The notes: generated by a model from the letters alone, not told the origin. Shown: positions 29,803-37,194, counted from the stretch's first letter. The stretch is DNA of 46,309 nucleotides from an uncultured Collinsella sp. (GCA_900548515.1 URKU01000006.1:1-46309), one strand, 5' to 3'. Numbers and translations are program-made.

Positions 29803-30723
29803 GTGGCAACTCAGAAATTCACCGGCGTTATCCCTCCCGTCGTTGTTCCCGATACCGAAGATCACCAGCTCGACGTTGCCTCCTTTGAGCGCAGCATCAA
29901 CCGCATGATCGATGCCGGCGTCGATGGCTTGTTCTTCCTGGGCTCCTCGGGCGAGGTCGTCTTCTCCACCGACGAGCGTCGCCGTCAGATCATCGCCGAG
30001 GCCGTCCGTATCGTCGACCACCGCGTTCCCGTTCTGGTCGGCATCATCGACACCGAGACCGAGCGCATGATCGAGCACGGTAAGGTCGCTCAGGAGCTGG
30101 GCGCCGATGCTCTCGTCGCCACCTGCCCGTTCTATGCCCTGCAGGGCATGACCGAGGTCGAGGAGCACTTCCGCATCCTGCATGAGGAACTCGACCTGCC
30201 CATCTTCGCCTACGACATCCCCGTGTGTGTCCACACCAAGCTCCCCTGGAAGCTCCTTGCCAAGCTCGGTGCCGAGGGCGTTCTGGCCGGCGTCAAGGAT
30301 TCCTCGGGTGATGACATCTCGTTCCGCTACCTCGTTCAGGAGAACGAGAAGAACGGCCATCCGATGAGCATCCTCACCGGTCACGAGGTTGTTGTCGACG
30401 GCGCTTACCTCGGTGGCGCCGACGGTTCCGTCCCGGGTCTCGCCAACGTTGAGCCCGAGGGCTACGTGCGTCAGTGGAAGGCCGCTCAGGCTGGTGACTG
30501 GGCTACCGTCAAGGCCGAGCAGGATCGCCTCAATGAGATTTCGCATATCTGGGATGTCACCTCGGGCGTCCAGGGCTATGCCGGTGGCGTCGGCGCCTTC
30601 AAGACCGCTATGAACCTCATGGGTATCTTCGACAGCCCGACCATGCCGCGCCCGGTGAAGGCCATGACCGGCGAGAACGTCGAGGCTATTAAGAAGGTCC
30701 TCCAGGACAACGGTCTCCTGTAA
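29803..30723 (+). CDS. nanA: N-acetylneuraminate lyase-like aldolase (DapA/NanA superfamily)
   Basis: Class I aldolase expected to split N-acetylneuraminate into ManNAc and pyruvate. The 306-aa product has the pyruvate-binding GSSGE (47-51), the catalytic tyrosine in AYDIP (Tyr137) and the Schiff-base lysine in GVKDSSGD (Lys165), the same numbers as in E. coli NanA. At the position of E. coli Asp191-Glu192, which contact the sugar side chain, it has Glu195-Val196 (TGHEVVVDG), so substrate preference is not proven by motif. Context with NanE and a NanK-like kinase favours sialic acid over dihydrodipicolinate synthesis. Start GTG 29803 is set by AAGGAG six bases before it; the longer frame upstream has no ribosome site. 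Codon use is strongly biased. Confidence 0.78.
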   Translation: MATQKFTGVIPPVVVPDTEDHQLDVASFERSINRMIDAGVDGLFFLGSSGEVVFSTDERRRQIIAEAVRIVDHRVPVLVGIIDTETERMIEHGKVAQELGADALVATCPFYALQGMTEVEEHFRILHEELDLPIFAYDIPVCVHTKLPWKLLAKLGAEGVLAGVKDSSGDDISFRYLVQENEKNGHPMSILTGHEVVVDGAYLGGADGSVPGLANVEPEGYVRQWKAAQAGDWATVKAEQDRLNEISHIWDVTSGVQGYAGGVGAFKTAMNLMGIFDSPTMPRPVKAMTGENVEAIKKVLQDNGLL

Positions 30724-30726
30724 AGC

Positions 30727-30822
30727 TTCCCCGGGCACCCGATCTTGGGGCTCAAGCGGTCGAGCGTGACCCATTAGGTCAACGCCCGACCGCTTTCACC
30801 CCAACCTCGGGCACCCGGGAAA
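30727..30822 (+). repeat. Long imperfect hairpin (about 96 nt) between nanA and nanK
   Basis: Paired blocks in order from the base: CCCGGG (30730-30735) with CCCGGG (30814-30819); CCCGA (30738-30742) with TCGGG (30807-30811); TTGGGG (30745-30750) with CCCCAA (30799-30804); AAGCGGTCG (30754-30762) with CGACCGCTT (30787-30795); GCGT and GACC with GGTC and ACGC at the tip around CATTA. No T-run follows, so it is not a standard terminator. It ends about 70 bases before nanK. Confidence 0.8.
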
Positions 30823-30893
30823 CCTTTACCAAGCTGCGGCGATAACGCAGCCTTCATTTCCTGTAGTTGTTTTTATCTCCTAAGGAGAGCGAC

Positions 30894-31859
30894 ATGGAGA
30901 ACAAGTACGTCTGCTCTGTCGATATCGGCGGAACTAAGATCGCGACTGCCATCATGGAGTACCCGGCTGACGGTAGTGTGCCCCGTCCCGTCTTTGAGGC
31001 CGAGGTTCCCACCGAGGCCCAAGAGGGCGGCGAGGCCGTCTTCCAGCGTATCGAGGCGTCCATCAAGGCTGCTCTCGAGGCGAATCCCGATGTCGAGGTC
31101 CTTGGCGTCGGCATCGGTGCCGCCGGCGTCGTCGATCCCAAGACGGGCGCCATCGCGTATGCCAACGAGATCATGCCCGGCTGGTCCGGCGTTCAGTTGG
31201 GGCCGCGCCTGCGCGAGGACCTCGGTCTTCCCGTTGCCGTCGTAGGCGACGTGCAGGCTCATGCTCTGGGTGAGGCCCACTGGGGCGTCGGCAAGGGCAA
31301 GTTCTCCGTCTTGTGTCTTGGCATCGGTACGGGCATCGGCGGCGCATATGTCGAGAACGGCCGCGTGATGCAGGGCTTCCATGGTGCTGCCGGTCATATG
31401 GGCCACATCGAGTGCTCGGCTGCCGCCGGCATTCCCTGCGCCTGCGGGCGTTCCGGCCATCTGGAGTCGGTTGCTTCGGGCACTTCCATTGGTCGTATGT
31501 ATGATGAGCGCTTTGGTCGCGTCGACCCCAGCCGTCCTTCGGTCGGTCGCGATGTGAACGACCTGTGCCGTGCGGGCGACGCAAAGGCAACCGAGGTCAT
31601 CCATGATGCCGGCTTTGCGCTGGGTGCCAGCTTGGGCTCGCTCGCCAACATTCTGGATCCGGAGGTCATCGTGCTTTCGGGTGGCGTGATTCACCAGGGT
31701 CCCGATTGGCGTTCGCAGACGTGGAAGGATTCGGTACACGAGGGCTATGCCAGCCAGGCGCTGGATCCGCTTCAGGACATGCCGATCCTCATCGGTTCTC
31801 TGGAGGGCGATGCGCCGCTTATCGGTGCCGCCGAACACCTTCTTGCCTCGTTGAAGTAA
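30894..31859 (+). CDS. nanK: ROK-family kinase, probable N-acetylmannosamine kinase
   Basis: Expected to phosphorylate ManNAc at C6 with ATP. The 321-aa protein has the ROK phosphate motif DIGGTKIA (10-17), GVGIGAAGVVD, the catalytic aspartate in GDVQAHALGE (Asp119), GIGTGIGGAYV and GAAGHMGH (164-171). Glucokinase-type ROK proteins carry Glu in ExGH at this point. E. coli NanK has AGHIGH, and the AGHMGH here follows the NanK pattern, which supports ManNAc as substrate. The zinc motif is CACGRSGHLE (182-191), with His in place of the third Cys, a known ROK variant. ATG 30894 has AAGGAG upstream. Flanked by two long hairpins, between the lyase and NanE. Confidence 0.84.
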   Translation: MENKYVCSVDIGGTKIATAIMEYPADGSVPRPVFEAEVPTEAQEGGEAVFQRIEASIKAALEANPDVEVLGVGIGAAGVVDPKTGAIAYANEIMPGWSGVQLGPRLREDLGLPVAVVGDVQAHALGEAHWGVGKGKFSVLCLGIGTGIGGAYVENGRVMQGFHGAAGHMGHIECSAAAGIPCACGRSGHLESVASGTSIGRMYDERFGRVDPSRPSVGRDVNDLCRAGDAKATEVIHDAGFALGASLGSLANILDPEVIVLSGGVIHQGPDWRSQTWKDSVHEGYASQALDPLQDMPILIGSLEGDAPLIGAAEHLLASLK

Positions 31860-31876
31860 ACATAACTACCAAGTGC

Positions 31877-31974
31877 GCCTTCTGAGGTGCCGCAGATTGA
31901 CGTGAAAGAGGAGCGAAGCGTACTTCGGTACGCGAGCGACGGTTTGAACGCCAAGGTGCGGTGTCTCAGAAGGC
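31877..31974 (+). ncRNA. Three-tier structured RNA element (about 98 nt) between nanK and nanE
   Basis: Outer stem GCCTTCTGAG (31877-31886) with CTCAGAAGGC (31965-31974) continues through three G-U pairs into GCCGCA / TGCGGT (31889-31894 with 31957-31962). The next tier is TTGaCGT (31897-31903) with ACGcCAA (31948-31954). The tip is GCGTAC-TTCG-GTACGC (31918-31933), a UUCG tetraloop. The wobble pairs work only in plus-strand RNA, which argues that the structure acts in the nan transcript. TGTTTT follows, so partial termination is possible. nanE's ribosome site begins 10 bases later. Confidence 0.6.
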
Positions 31975-31999
31975 TGTTTTGAGAAAGGTTGAGTCGAAC

Positions 32000-32686
32000 A
32001 TGACCGTCGTTCCTTTGATTCAATCCCTGAAGGGCAAGCTCGTCGTGAGCGTTCAGGCCTATATGGGCGAGCCGCTTCGTACGCCCGAGACCATGGCTCA
32101 GATGTCTCGCGCCTGCGAGCTTGGCGGCGCCGCCGCTATTCGCTGCCAGGGTCTTGCCGACATCGCCGCCATTAAGGGCCGCTGCGAGGTCCCCGTCATC
32201 GGCTTGTGGAAGGATGGGCACGAGGGCGTCTACATCACGCCGACGCTGCGTCACGCTCGCGCCTGCGTTGCTGCCGGTGCCGATATCGTGGCGATTGACG
32301 CCACCGATCGTCCGCGCCCCGATGGCAAGACGGTCGAGGATACCTTCCGTCCGCTGCACGAGGAGGGTGTGCTCCTGATGGCGGATTGTGCCACCATCGA
32401 GGATATTCGCCGTGCTGTTGATATGGGCTTTGACCTGGTATCCACCACGCTTTCTCACGGCGTCGCCGCCATCGACTGCACCATGGCCGATGGCCCCGAC
32501 CTGCCGCTCCTGCGTCAGGCGACTGAGGAATTCCCCGGCCTTCCCATCATTTGTGAGGGTCGCGTGCATACGCCCGAGGAGGCTCGCGCCGCGATCGATG
32601 CTGGCGCCTGGGCCGTTGTCGTCGGCACCGCCATCACGCACCCCACGAGTATTACGAGTTGGTTCAAGGCTGCGCTTGAGGCGTAA
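32000..32686 (+). CDS. nanE: N-acetylmannosamine-6-phosphate 2-epimerase
   Basis: Converts ManNAc-6-phosphate to GlcNAc-6-phosphate, the step that commits sialic acid carbon to the amino sugar pathway. The 228-aa TIM-barrel protein shows NanE motifs throughout: LKGKLVVSVQAYMGEPL at the N-terminus, AIRCQGLADIAAIK, VPVIGLWK, GVYITPTLRHARACVAAGADIVAIDATDRPRP, LLMADCATIEDIRRAVDMGFDLVSTTLSHG, and CEGRVHTPEEARAAIDAGAWAVVVGTAITHP. These match E. coli NanE block by block as I recall it. Start ATG 32000 follows AAAGG at 11 bases. It is the last gene of the operon; nagA and nagB, needed next, are not in the window. Confidence 0.93.
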   Translation: MTVVPLIQSLKGKLVVSVQAYMGEPLRTPETMAQMSRACELGGAAAIRCQGLADIAAIKGRCEVPVIGLWKDGHEGVYITPTLRHARACVAAGADIVAIDATDRPRPDGKTVEDTFRPLHEEGVLLMADCATIEDIRRAVDMGFDLVSTTLSHGVAAIDCTMADGPDLPLLRQATEEFPGLPIICEGRVHTPEEARAAIDAGAWAVVVGTAITHPTSITSWFKAALEA

Positions 32687-32737
32687 GACAGGCCTCGTAT
32701 CCGCTCGGGGCGGTATACTCAATATAGGCAATTGACC

Positions 32738-32774
32738 GCGCGGGATCCGGGTTGCTGGGTCCCGCGCTTGTTTT
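32738..32774 (+). terminator. Terminator ending the opp-nan operon
   Basis: Stem GCGCGGGA(TCC) with (GG)GTCCCGCGC (32738-32767) is followed by TTGTTTT. It lies 52 bases after nanE and just before the rapZ ribosome site. A TATACT box at 32714-32719 lies upstream of it, so if that is the rapZ promoter the hairpin would act as an attenuator in the rapZ leader. Confidence 0.75.
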
Positions 32775-32787
32775 CGGGAGGCAGCAC

Positions 32788-33708
32788 ATGCAAAAGGGAG
32801 ATGCCATGGATGCGGCGGAGCGCTCGGAGCGCATCCCCGATATCGTCATCATCACCGGAATGTCCGGATCGGGCCGCACACAGGCCATGCACGTGTTCGA
32901 GGACATGGGCTATTTTTGCATCGATAACCTGCCTCCGCGTCTCATCGCCCAGCTTGCCGAGCTCGTCGGCATCAATACGGGCGTGGGCAGGCATCTCGCC
33001 GTCACCTGTGACCTGCGCAGCCAGGGCTTGTTCGATGAGCTGCTCGATGCCGTTGCCGCACTCGAGGAGCGCGAGATGAGCTGTGACATCGTGTTTCTCG
33101 AGGCCTCTGACGAGGTGCTGATCCGTCGTTATAGCGAAAACCGCCGCCGCCATCCCATTGCCAAGCCGGGGGAGACTACGGCCGATGCGATTCAGCGCGA
33201 GCGCCTGCAGCTGCAGGGTGTGCGCGACCGAGCCGATATGATCATCGACACGAGCCGCCTGCGTACCTCTGCCCTGCGCAACAAATTGCGCATGGCGTTC
33301 TCCGAGTTGTCCGACCAGCAGCTCATGGACGTTCACGTGTTCTCGTTTGGCTTTAAGCACGGTATGCCCGTTGAGGCGGACATTATGATCGACGTTCGCT
33401 TCCTGCCCAATCCGTTCTACGATCCCGAGATGCGCACCATGACCGGTCTCGATAAGAAGGTCTCCGACTTTGTTCTGGACCATCCCAAGACCCAGGAGTT
33501 CTGGAAAGCTTGGACGCAGCTGCTCGATACGGTGATGCCGGGCTATATCGCGGAGGGCAAGCCACAGCTTTCTATTGCCATCGGCTGCACGGGCGGTCAA
33601 CACCGCAGCGTTGCCATTGCCGAGGCCACGGCACGTTATTTGGAAGGCGCTCAATATCACGTGAGCATTTCCCACCGCGACCTGTCGCGCGCCAACACGA
33701 AAGCATAG
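32788..33708 (+). CDS. rapZ: RNase adapter/nucleotide-binding protein RapZ (YvcJ)
   Basis: P-loop protein that binds nucleotides and, in E. coli, controls glmS mRNA through RNase E. Its role in Actinobacteria is less defined. The 306-aa product has Walker A GMSGSGRT (24-31; Arg in place of the usual Lys, as in other actinobacterial members), FCIDNLPPRLI, and the C-terminal domain motif AIGCTGGQHRSVAIAE typical of RapZ. Two starts are possible: ATG 32788 (GGGAGG, 6 bases) and ATG 32806 (AAGGGAG, 5 bases, 300 aa). The next gene begins six bases on. The yvcK gene that usually separates rapZ from whiA is missing. Confidence 0.93.
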   Translation: MQKGDAMDAAERSERIPDIVIITGMSGSGRTQAMHVFEDMGYFCIDNLPPRLIAQLAELVGINTGVGRHLAVTCDLRSQGLFDELLDAVAALEEREMSCDIVFLEASDEVLIRRYSENRRRHPIAKPGETTADAIQRERLQLQGVRDRADMIIDTSRLRTSALRNKLRMAFSELSDQQLMDVHVFSFGFKHGMPVEADIMIDVRFLPNPFYDPEMRTMTGLDKKVSDFVLDHPKTQEFWKAWTQLLDTVMPGYIAEGKPQLSIAIGCTGGQHRSVAIAEATARYLEGAQYHVSISHRDLSRANTKA

Positions 33709-33714
33709 GCCTGC

Positions 33715-34644
33715 ATGTCGTTTACCGCCGAGGTGCGTGACGAACTCGCGCGCTGCGAACCCGAATGTGAATACTGCGATTTGTCGACGCTTGCCGCCCT
33801 GACGCGTGTGAGCGGTACACTTTCGCTGGCCGGCTCCGGGCGGTATCGTTTGACGGTTGCGACTGAGACGGGAGCCGTCGCGCGCACGATGATCACGCTG
33901 ACGCATCGTATCCTTAAGCTCAAAACGGAGTTCACCGTCCGTAAATCTGTATTGCATAAGGTTCGAAACTACCTCATCACCTTGCCTGATCAGCCAGACC
34001 TGGATAAGGCCTTGGTTCTGCTGGGTATCCTCGACCGTAGGGGAGGACTTGTCGCCGGCGTACCCCGACATATCGTTGCCCGTCCTTGCTGTAGACTTGC
34101 CTATATCCGCGGCGCGCTCATCGCGGGCGGCTTCGTGGCCGATCCACGCGGCGATTTTCATTTGGAGATCGCTGTGCAGGGCGAGCAATATGCCAAGGGG
34201 CTTTGCGATCTGTTGGAGCAGATTGGGGTCCATGCTCGTGTTAATGCACGGCGGGGGTCATATGCCGTGTACATTAAGAGCGCCGAGGAAATCGAGCATC
34301 TATTAAAGCTGATTGGCGCCAAGCGCAGCGTTGCCGAGATTGAGGAGGCGCGCGCGGTCAAGTTGGTTAAGAACGATGTGAACCGTCGCGTGAACGCCGA
34401 GCTCGCCAACCAGACCAGAAGTGCGGGTGCCGCCCAGCATCAGCTTGCGCTTATCGATGAGCTCGAGCAGCGAGGCCTTCGCGATGCGCTTCCGGATGCC
34501 TTGGCGGTCTTTTGCGACCTGCGCGAGCGCTATCCCGATCTTTCGCTGCGTGATTTAGGGGAGATGGCTGACCCTCCCTTGTCGAAGTCGGCCCTCTACC
34601 ATCGTGTTTTACGGCTTGAAAAGCTCATTGAAGCAAACAGGTAG
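33715..34644 (+). CDS. whiA: Sporulation/cell-division regulator WhiA
   Basis: DNA-binding protein with a LAGLIDADG-like N-terminal domain and a C-terminal helix-turn-helix. In Streptomyces it controls sporulation genes, and in Bacillus it affects division and chromosome segregation. The 309-aa sequence begins MSFTAEVRDELARCEP, a standard WhiA start. It contains CCRLAYIRGALIAGGFVADPRGDFHLEI, and ends with the HTH region YPDLSLRDLGEMADPPLSKSALYHRVLRLEKL. This lineage is not known to sporulate, so a division or metabolic role is likelier. Ribosome site is weak, consistent with coupling to rapZ. Confidence 0.95.
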   Translation: MSFTAEVRDELARCEPECEYCDLSTLAALTRVSGTLSLAGSGRYRLTVATETGAVARTMITLTHRILKLKTEFTVRKSVLHKVRNYLITLPDQPDLDKALVLLGILDRRGGLVAGVPRHIVARPCCRLAYIRGALIAGGFVADPRGDFHLEIAVQGEQYAKGLCDLLEQIGVHARVNARRGSYAVYIKSAEEIEHLLKLIGAKRSVAEIEEARAVKLVKNDVNRRVNAELANQTRSAGAAQHQLALIDELEQRGLRDALPDALAVFCDLRERYPDLSLRDLGEMADPPLSKSALYHRVLRLEKLIEANR

Positions 34645-34689
34645 GTTAAAGTATCGACTTATATACGGATTTAACTGCTATTTTAGTCT

Positions 34690-34703
34690 TTAAAACGTTT
34701 TAA
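34690..34703. promoter_or_regulatory. Perfect palindrome TTAAAACGTTTTAA upstream of gap
   Basis: A 14-bp perfect palindrome with a central CG, in the AT-rich region 148 bases before the gap ATG. A -10-like TATATT lies at 34760-34765. The core AAAACGTT recurs upstream of both opp operons. Shape and position suit a LacI/CcpA-type carbon regulator. Confidence 0.5.
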
Positions 34704-34837
34704 CGTAAATTTGATTTTCAATTTCGAGCATTCTCGTGAAATTCAAGTCAAAAAAAAGGTATATTAGGCGAGTGGTTAGTTTGTGGGCCTCAACGGCGGG
34801 CGCTGTAGCTCGCGGGGGCCTTACGAAAGGAGACACA

Positions 34838-35863
34838 ATGGCAGTAAAGGTTGCTATTAACGGCTTCGGTCGCATCGGTCGTCTGGCTTTCCGTCAGATG
34901 TTCGGTCATGAGGGCTCCGAGATCGTCGCTATCAACGACCTCACCTCTCCCGATATGCTCGCTTACCTGCTGAAGTACGACTCCACGCAGGGCAACTACG
35001 CTCGCGATCACGAGGTCGTTGCTGGCGAGGATTCCATCACCGTTGACGGCAAGGAGATCAAGATCTACAAGGAGGCCGACGCCAACAACCTGCCTTGGGG
35101 CGACCTCGACGTTGACGTCGTTCTCGAGTGCACCGGCTTCTACACCAGCAAGGCTAAGGCTCAGGCCCACATCAACGCTGGCGCCAAGAAGGTCGTCATC
35201 TCCGCTCCGGCTGGCAGCGATCTGCCCACCATCGTGTACAACGTCAACCATGAGACGCTGACCGCTGAGGACAACATCATCTCCGCTGCTTCCTGCACCA
35301 CCAACTGCCTCGCCCCGATGGCCAAGGGTCTGAACGACTTCGCTCCCATCGTGTCCGGCATCATGACCACCATTCACGCCTGGACTGGCGACCAGATGCC
35401 GCTCGACGGCCCGCAGCGCAAGGGCAACAAGCGTCGTAGCCGCGCCTGCGCCGTTAACATCGTCCCCAACACCACCGGTGCTGCCAAGGCTATCGGCCTG
35501 GTTCTCCCCGAGCTCAACGGTAAGCTCATCGGTGCCGCCCAGCGCGTCCCGACGCCGACCGGCTCCATCACCAACCTCTACGCTGTCGTTGACAAGAAGG
35601 TCACCGTCGACGAGGTCAACGCCGCTATGAAGGCCTACGCTGCCACCATCTCCGAGACCTTCGGCTACAACGAGGACGACATCGTCTCCACCGACATCAT
35701 CGGCGAGACCCACGGCTCCATCTTCGACGCCACTCAGACCATGTGCTCTGACCTCGGCAACGGTCAGACCCTCGTTCAGGTCACCTCTTGGTACGACAAC
35801 GAGAACTCCTACACCTCTCAGATGGTCCGCACCATCAAGTACTTCGAGAAGTTCGTTGCTTAA
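34838..35863 (+). CDS. gap: Glyceraldehyde-3-phosphate dehydrogenase
   Basis: Oxidises glyceraldehyde-3-phosphate to 1,3-bisphosphoglycerate with NAD in glycolysis. The 341-aa protein has the Rossmann start VAINGFGRIGRLAFRQ, the active-site SAASCTTNCLAP with its catalytic cysteine, HAWTGDQ, and SWYDNENSYTSQMVRT at the C-terminus. Length is normal. Start ATG 34838 follows AAAGGAG. Codon use is extremely biased toward C-ending codons, as expected of a highly expressed gene. A hairpin terminator separates it from pgk, so gap may also be transcribed alone. Confidence 0.98.
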   Translation: MAVKVAINGFGRIGRLAFRQMFGHEGSEIVAINDLTSPDMLAYLLKYDSTQGNYARDHEVVAGEDSITVDGKEIKIYKEADANNLPWGDLDVDVVLECTGFYTSKAKAQAHINAGAKKVVISAPAGSDLPTIVYNVNHETLTAEDNIISAASCTTNCLAPMAKGLNDFAPIVSGIMTTIHAWTGDQMPLDGPQRKGNKRRSRACAVNIVPNTTGAAKAIGLVLPELNGKLIGAAQRVPTPTGSITNLYAVVDKKVTVDEVNAAMKAYAATISETFGYNEDDIVSTDIIGETHGSIFDATQTMCSDLGNGQTLVQVTSWYDNENSYTSQMVRTIKYFEKFVA

Positions 35864-35902
35864 TTTAGCTTTTAGCGAATAGCTCGTTGAGCGTCTAAAG
35901 AA

Positions 35903-35948
35903 GGGCGCGGCCTTATAGGGCTTACACCCTAGGGTCGCGCCCTTTTTA
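35903..35948 (+). terminator. Terminator/attenuator between gap and pgk
   Basis: Stem GGGCGCGGCC with GGTCGCGCCC (35903-35942), with an inner TAGGG/CCCTA pair, is followed by TTTTTAT. It is a well-formed intrinsic terminator inside the glycolytic cluster. Partial read-through would make gap more abundant than pgk and tpiA. Confidence 0.85.
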
Positions 35949-36003
35949 TAAGAAATCGTCTGCCGTAATGGGAGGCAGACACGTACGAAAGGTAGAAGCA
36001 AAC

Positions 36004-37194
36004 ATGGCCTTTACCAAGAAGACCGTTCGCGACATCGATGTCGACGGCAAGCGCGTTCTCGTCCGCGTTGACTTCAACGTGCCTATCAAGGATGGCGTCG
36101 TTGGCGACACCACCCGTATCAAGGCTGCCCTGCCCACCATCAACTATCTCGTTGAGCACAATGCTCGCGTCATCCTCATGAGCCACCTCGGCCGTCCCGA
36201 TGGCACCGGCTTCCAGCCCGAGCTCTCCCTTGAGCCTGTCGCCAAGAAGCTCGCCGAGCTCTCTGGTCTCGACGTTGCCTTTGTCGCCGACACCTACGGC
36301 GAGAAGGCTGCTGAGGCTGTTGCCGCCGTCGAGCCGGGCAAGGTCCTCGTTCTCGAGAACGTCCGCTTCGATAAGCGTGAGAAGAAGAACGATCCCGAGA
36401 TCGCCAAGAAGCTCGCTTCCTATGGTGACGTCTTCGTTCTCGATGCCTTCGGCACCGCTCACCGCGCCCAGGGTTCCGTCGTGGGCCCCGCCGCTTACCT
36501 GCCTGCCGTCGCCGGCTTCCTGCTCGAGAAGGAGGTCGACACGCTGACCGGCATCTTCGCCGAGCCCGAGCGCCCCTTCGTCGCCATCGTCGGCGGTTCC
36601 AAGGTTTCCTCCAAGATCGGCGTTCTCGATCACCTCATCGACTCTGCTGACACCCTGATCATCGGTGGCGGTATGGCCTACACCTTCTTCCTGGCTCAGG
36701 GCCTGTCCGTCGGTCAGTCCCTCAAGGAAGAGGACTGGGTCGAGCGCGCTGGCGAGATGCTCAAGAAGGCCGAGGAGAAGGGCGTCAAGATCCTGCTCCC
36801 CATCGACAACCGCGTTGCCGATCACTTTGGCGAGGACGCTGTCCCCGAGGTTGTCGCTTCCGACGCTATCCCCGACGATCGTGAGGGTATGGACATCGGC
36901 CCCAAGACCGAGGAGCTTTACGCCGAGGCCGTCAAGGGCGCCAAGACTGTGTTCTGGAATGGTCCCATGGGCGTCTTCGAGTTCGACAACTTCGCTCACG
37001 GCACCCAGGCTATCGCCGAGGCTGTCGCCGATGCCGACTGCACCTCGATCATCGGCGGTGGCGACTCTGTCGCAGCTGTCAACAAGTTCAACCTGGCCGA
37101 CAAGATGAGCTGGATCTCCACCGGTGGTGGCGCTTCCATGGAGCTCGTCGAGGGTAAGGCCCTGCCCGGAGTGGAGGCGCTTCTCGATGCCTAA
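36004..37194 (+). CDS. pgk: Phosphoglycerate kinase
   Basis: Transfers phosphate from 1,3-bisphosphoglycerate to ADP. The 396-aa protein contains RVLVRVDFNVPIKDG near the N-terminus, LMSHLGRPDG, LENVRF, the hinge region FVAIVGGSKVSSKIGVLD, and FWNGPMGVFE and TSIIGGGDSVAAV in the nucleotide domain. Length is normal for bacteria. Start ATG 36004 is preceded by AGAAG and a more distant GAAAGG. The last 8 bases overlap the start of tpiA, so the two are translationally coupled. Confidence 0.98.
   Translation: MAFTKKTVRDIDVDGKRVLVRVDFNVPIKDGVVGDTTRIKAALPTINYLVEHNARVILMSHLGRPDGTGFQPELSLEPVAKKLAELSGLDVAFVADTYGEKAAEAVAAVEPGKVLVLENVRFDKREKKNDPEIAKKLASYGDVFVLDAFGTAHRAQGSVVGPAAYLPAVAGFLLEKEVDTLTGIFAEPERPFVAIVGGSKVSSKIGVLDHLIDSADTLIIGGGMAYTFFLAQGLSVGQSLKEEDWVERAGEMLKKAEEKGVKILLPIDNRVADHFGEDAVPEVVASDAIPDDREGMDIGPKTEELYAEAVKGAKTVFWNGPMGVFEFDNFAHGTQAIAEAVADADCTSIIGGGDSVAAVNKFNLADKMSWISTGGGASMELVEGKALPGVEALLDA

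Noticed and set aside
29803..30723. Dihydrodipicolinate synthase (dapA) for lysine synthesis
   Set aside because: Same superfamily, but the neighbours are nanK and nanE and no lysine pathway gene is near. Still an alternative if assays fail.
31420..31475. Broken zinc site in the ROK kinase (His for third Cys)
   Set aside because: The CxCGxxGHLE variant is common among ROK proteins and histidine can bind zinc, so this is not a defect.
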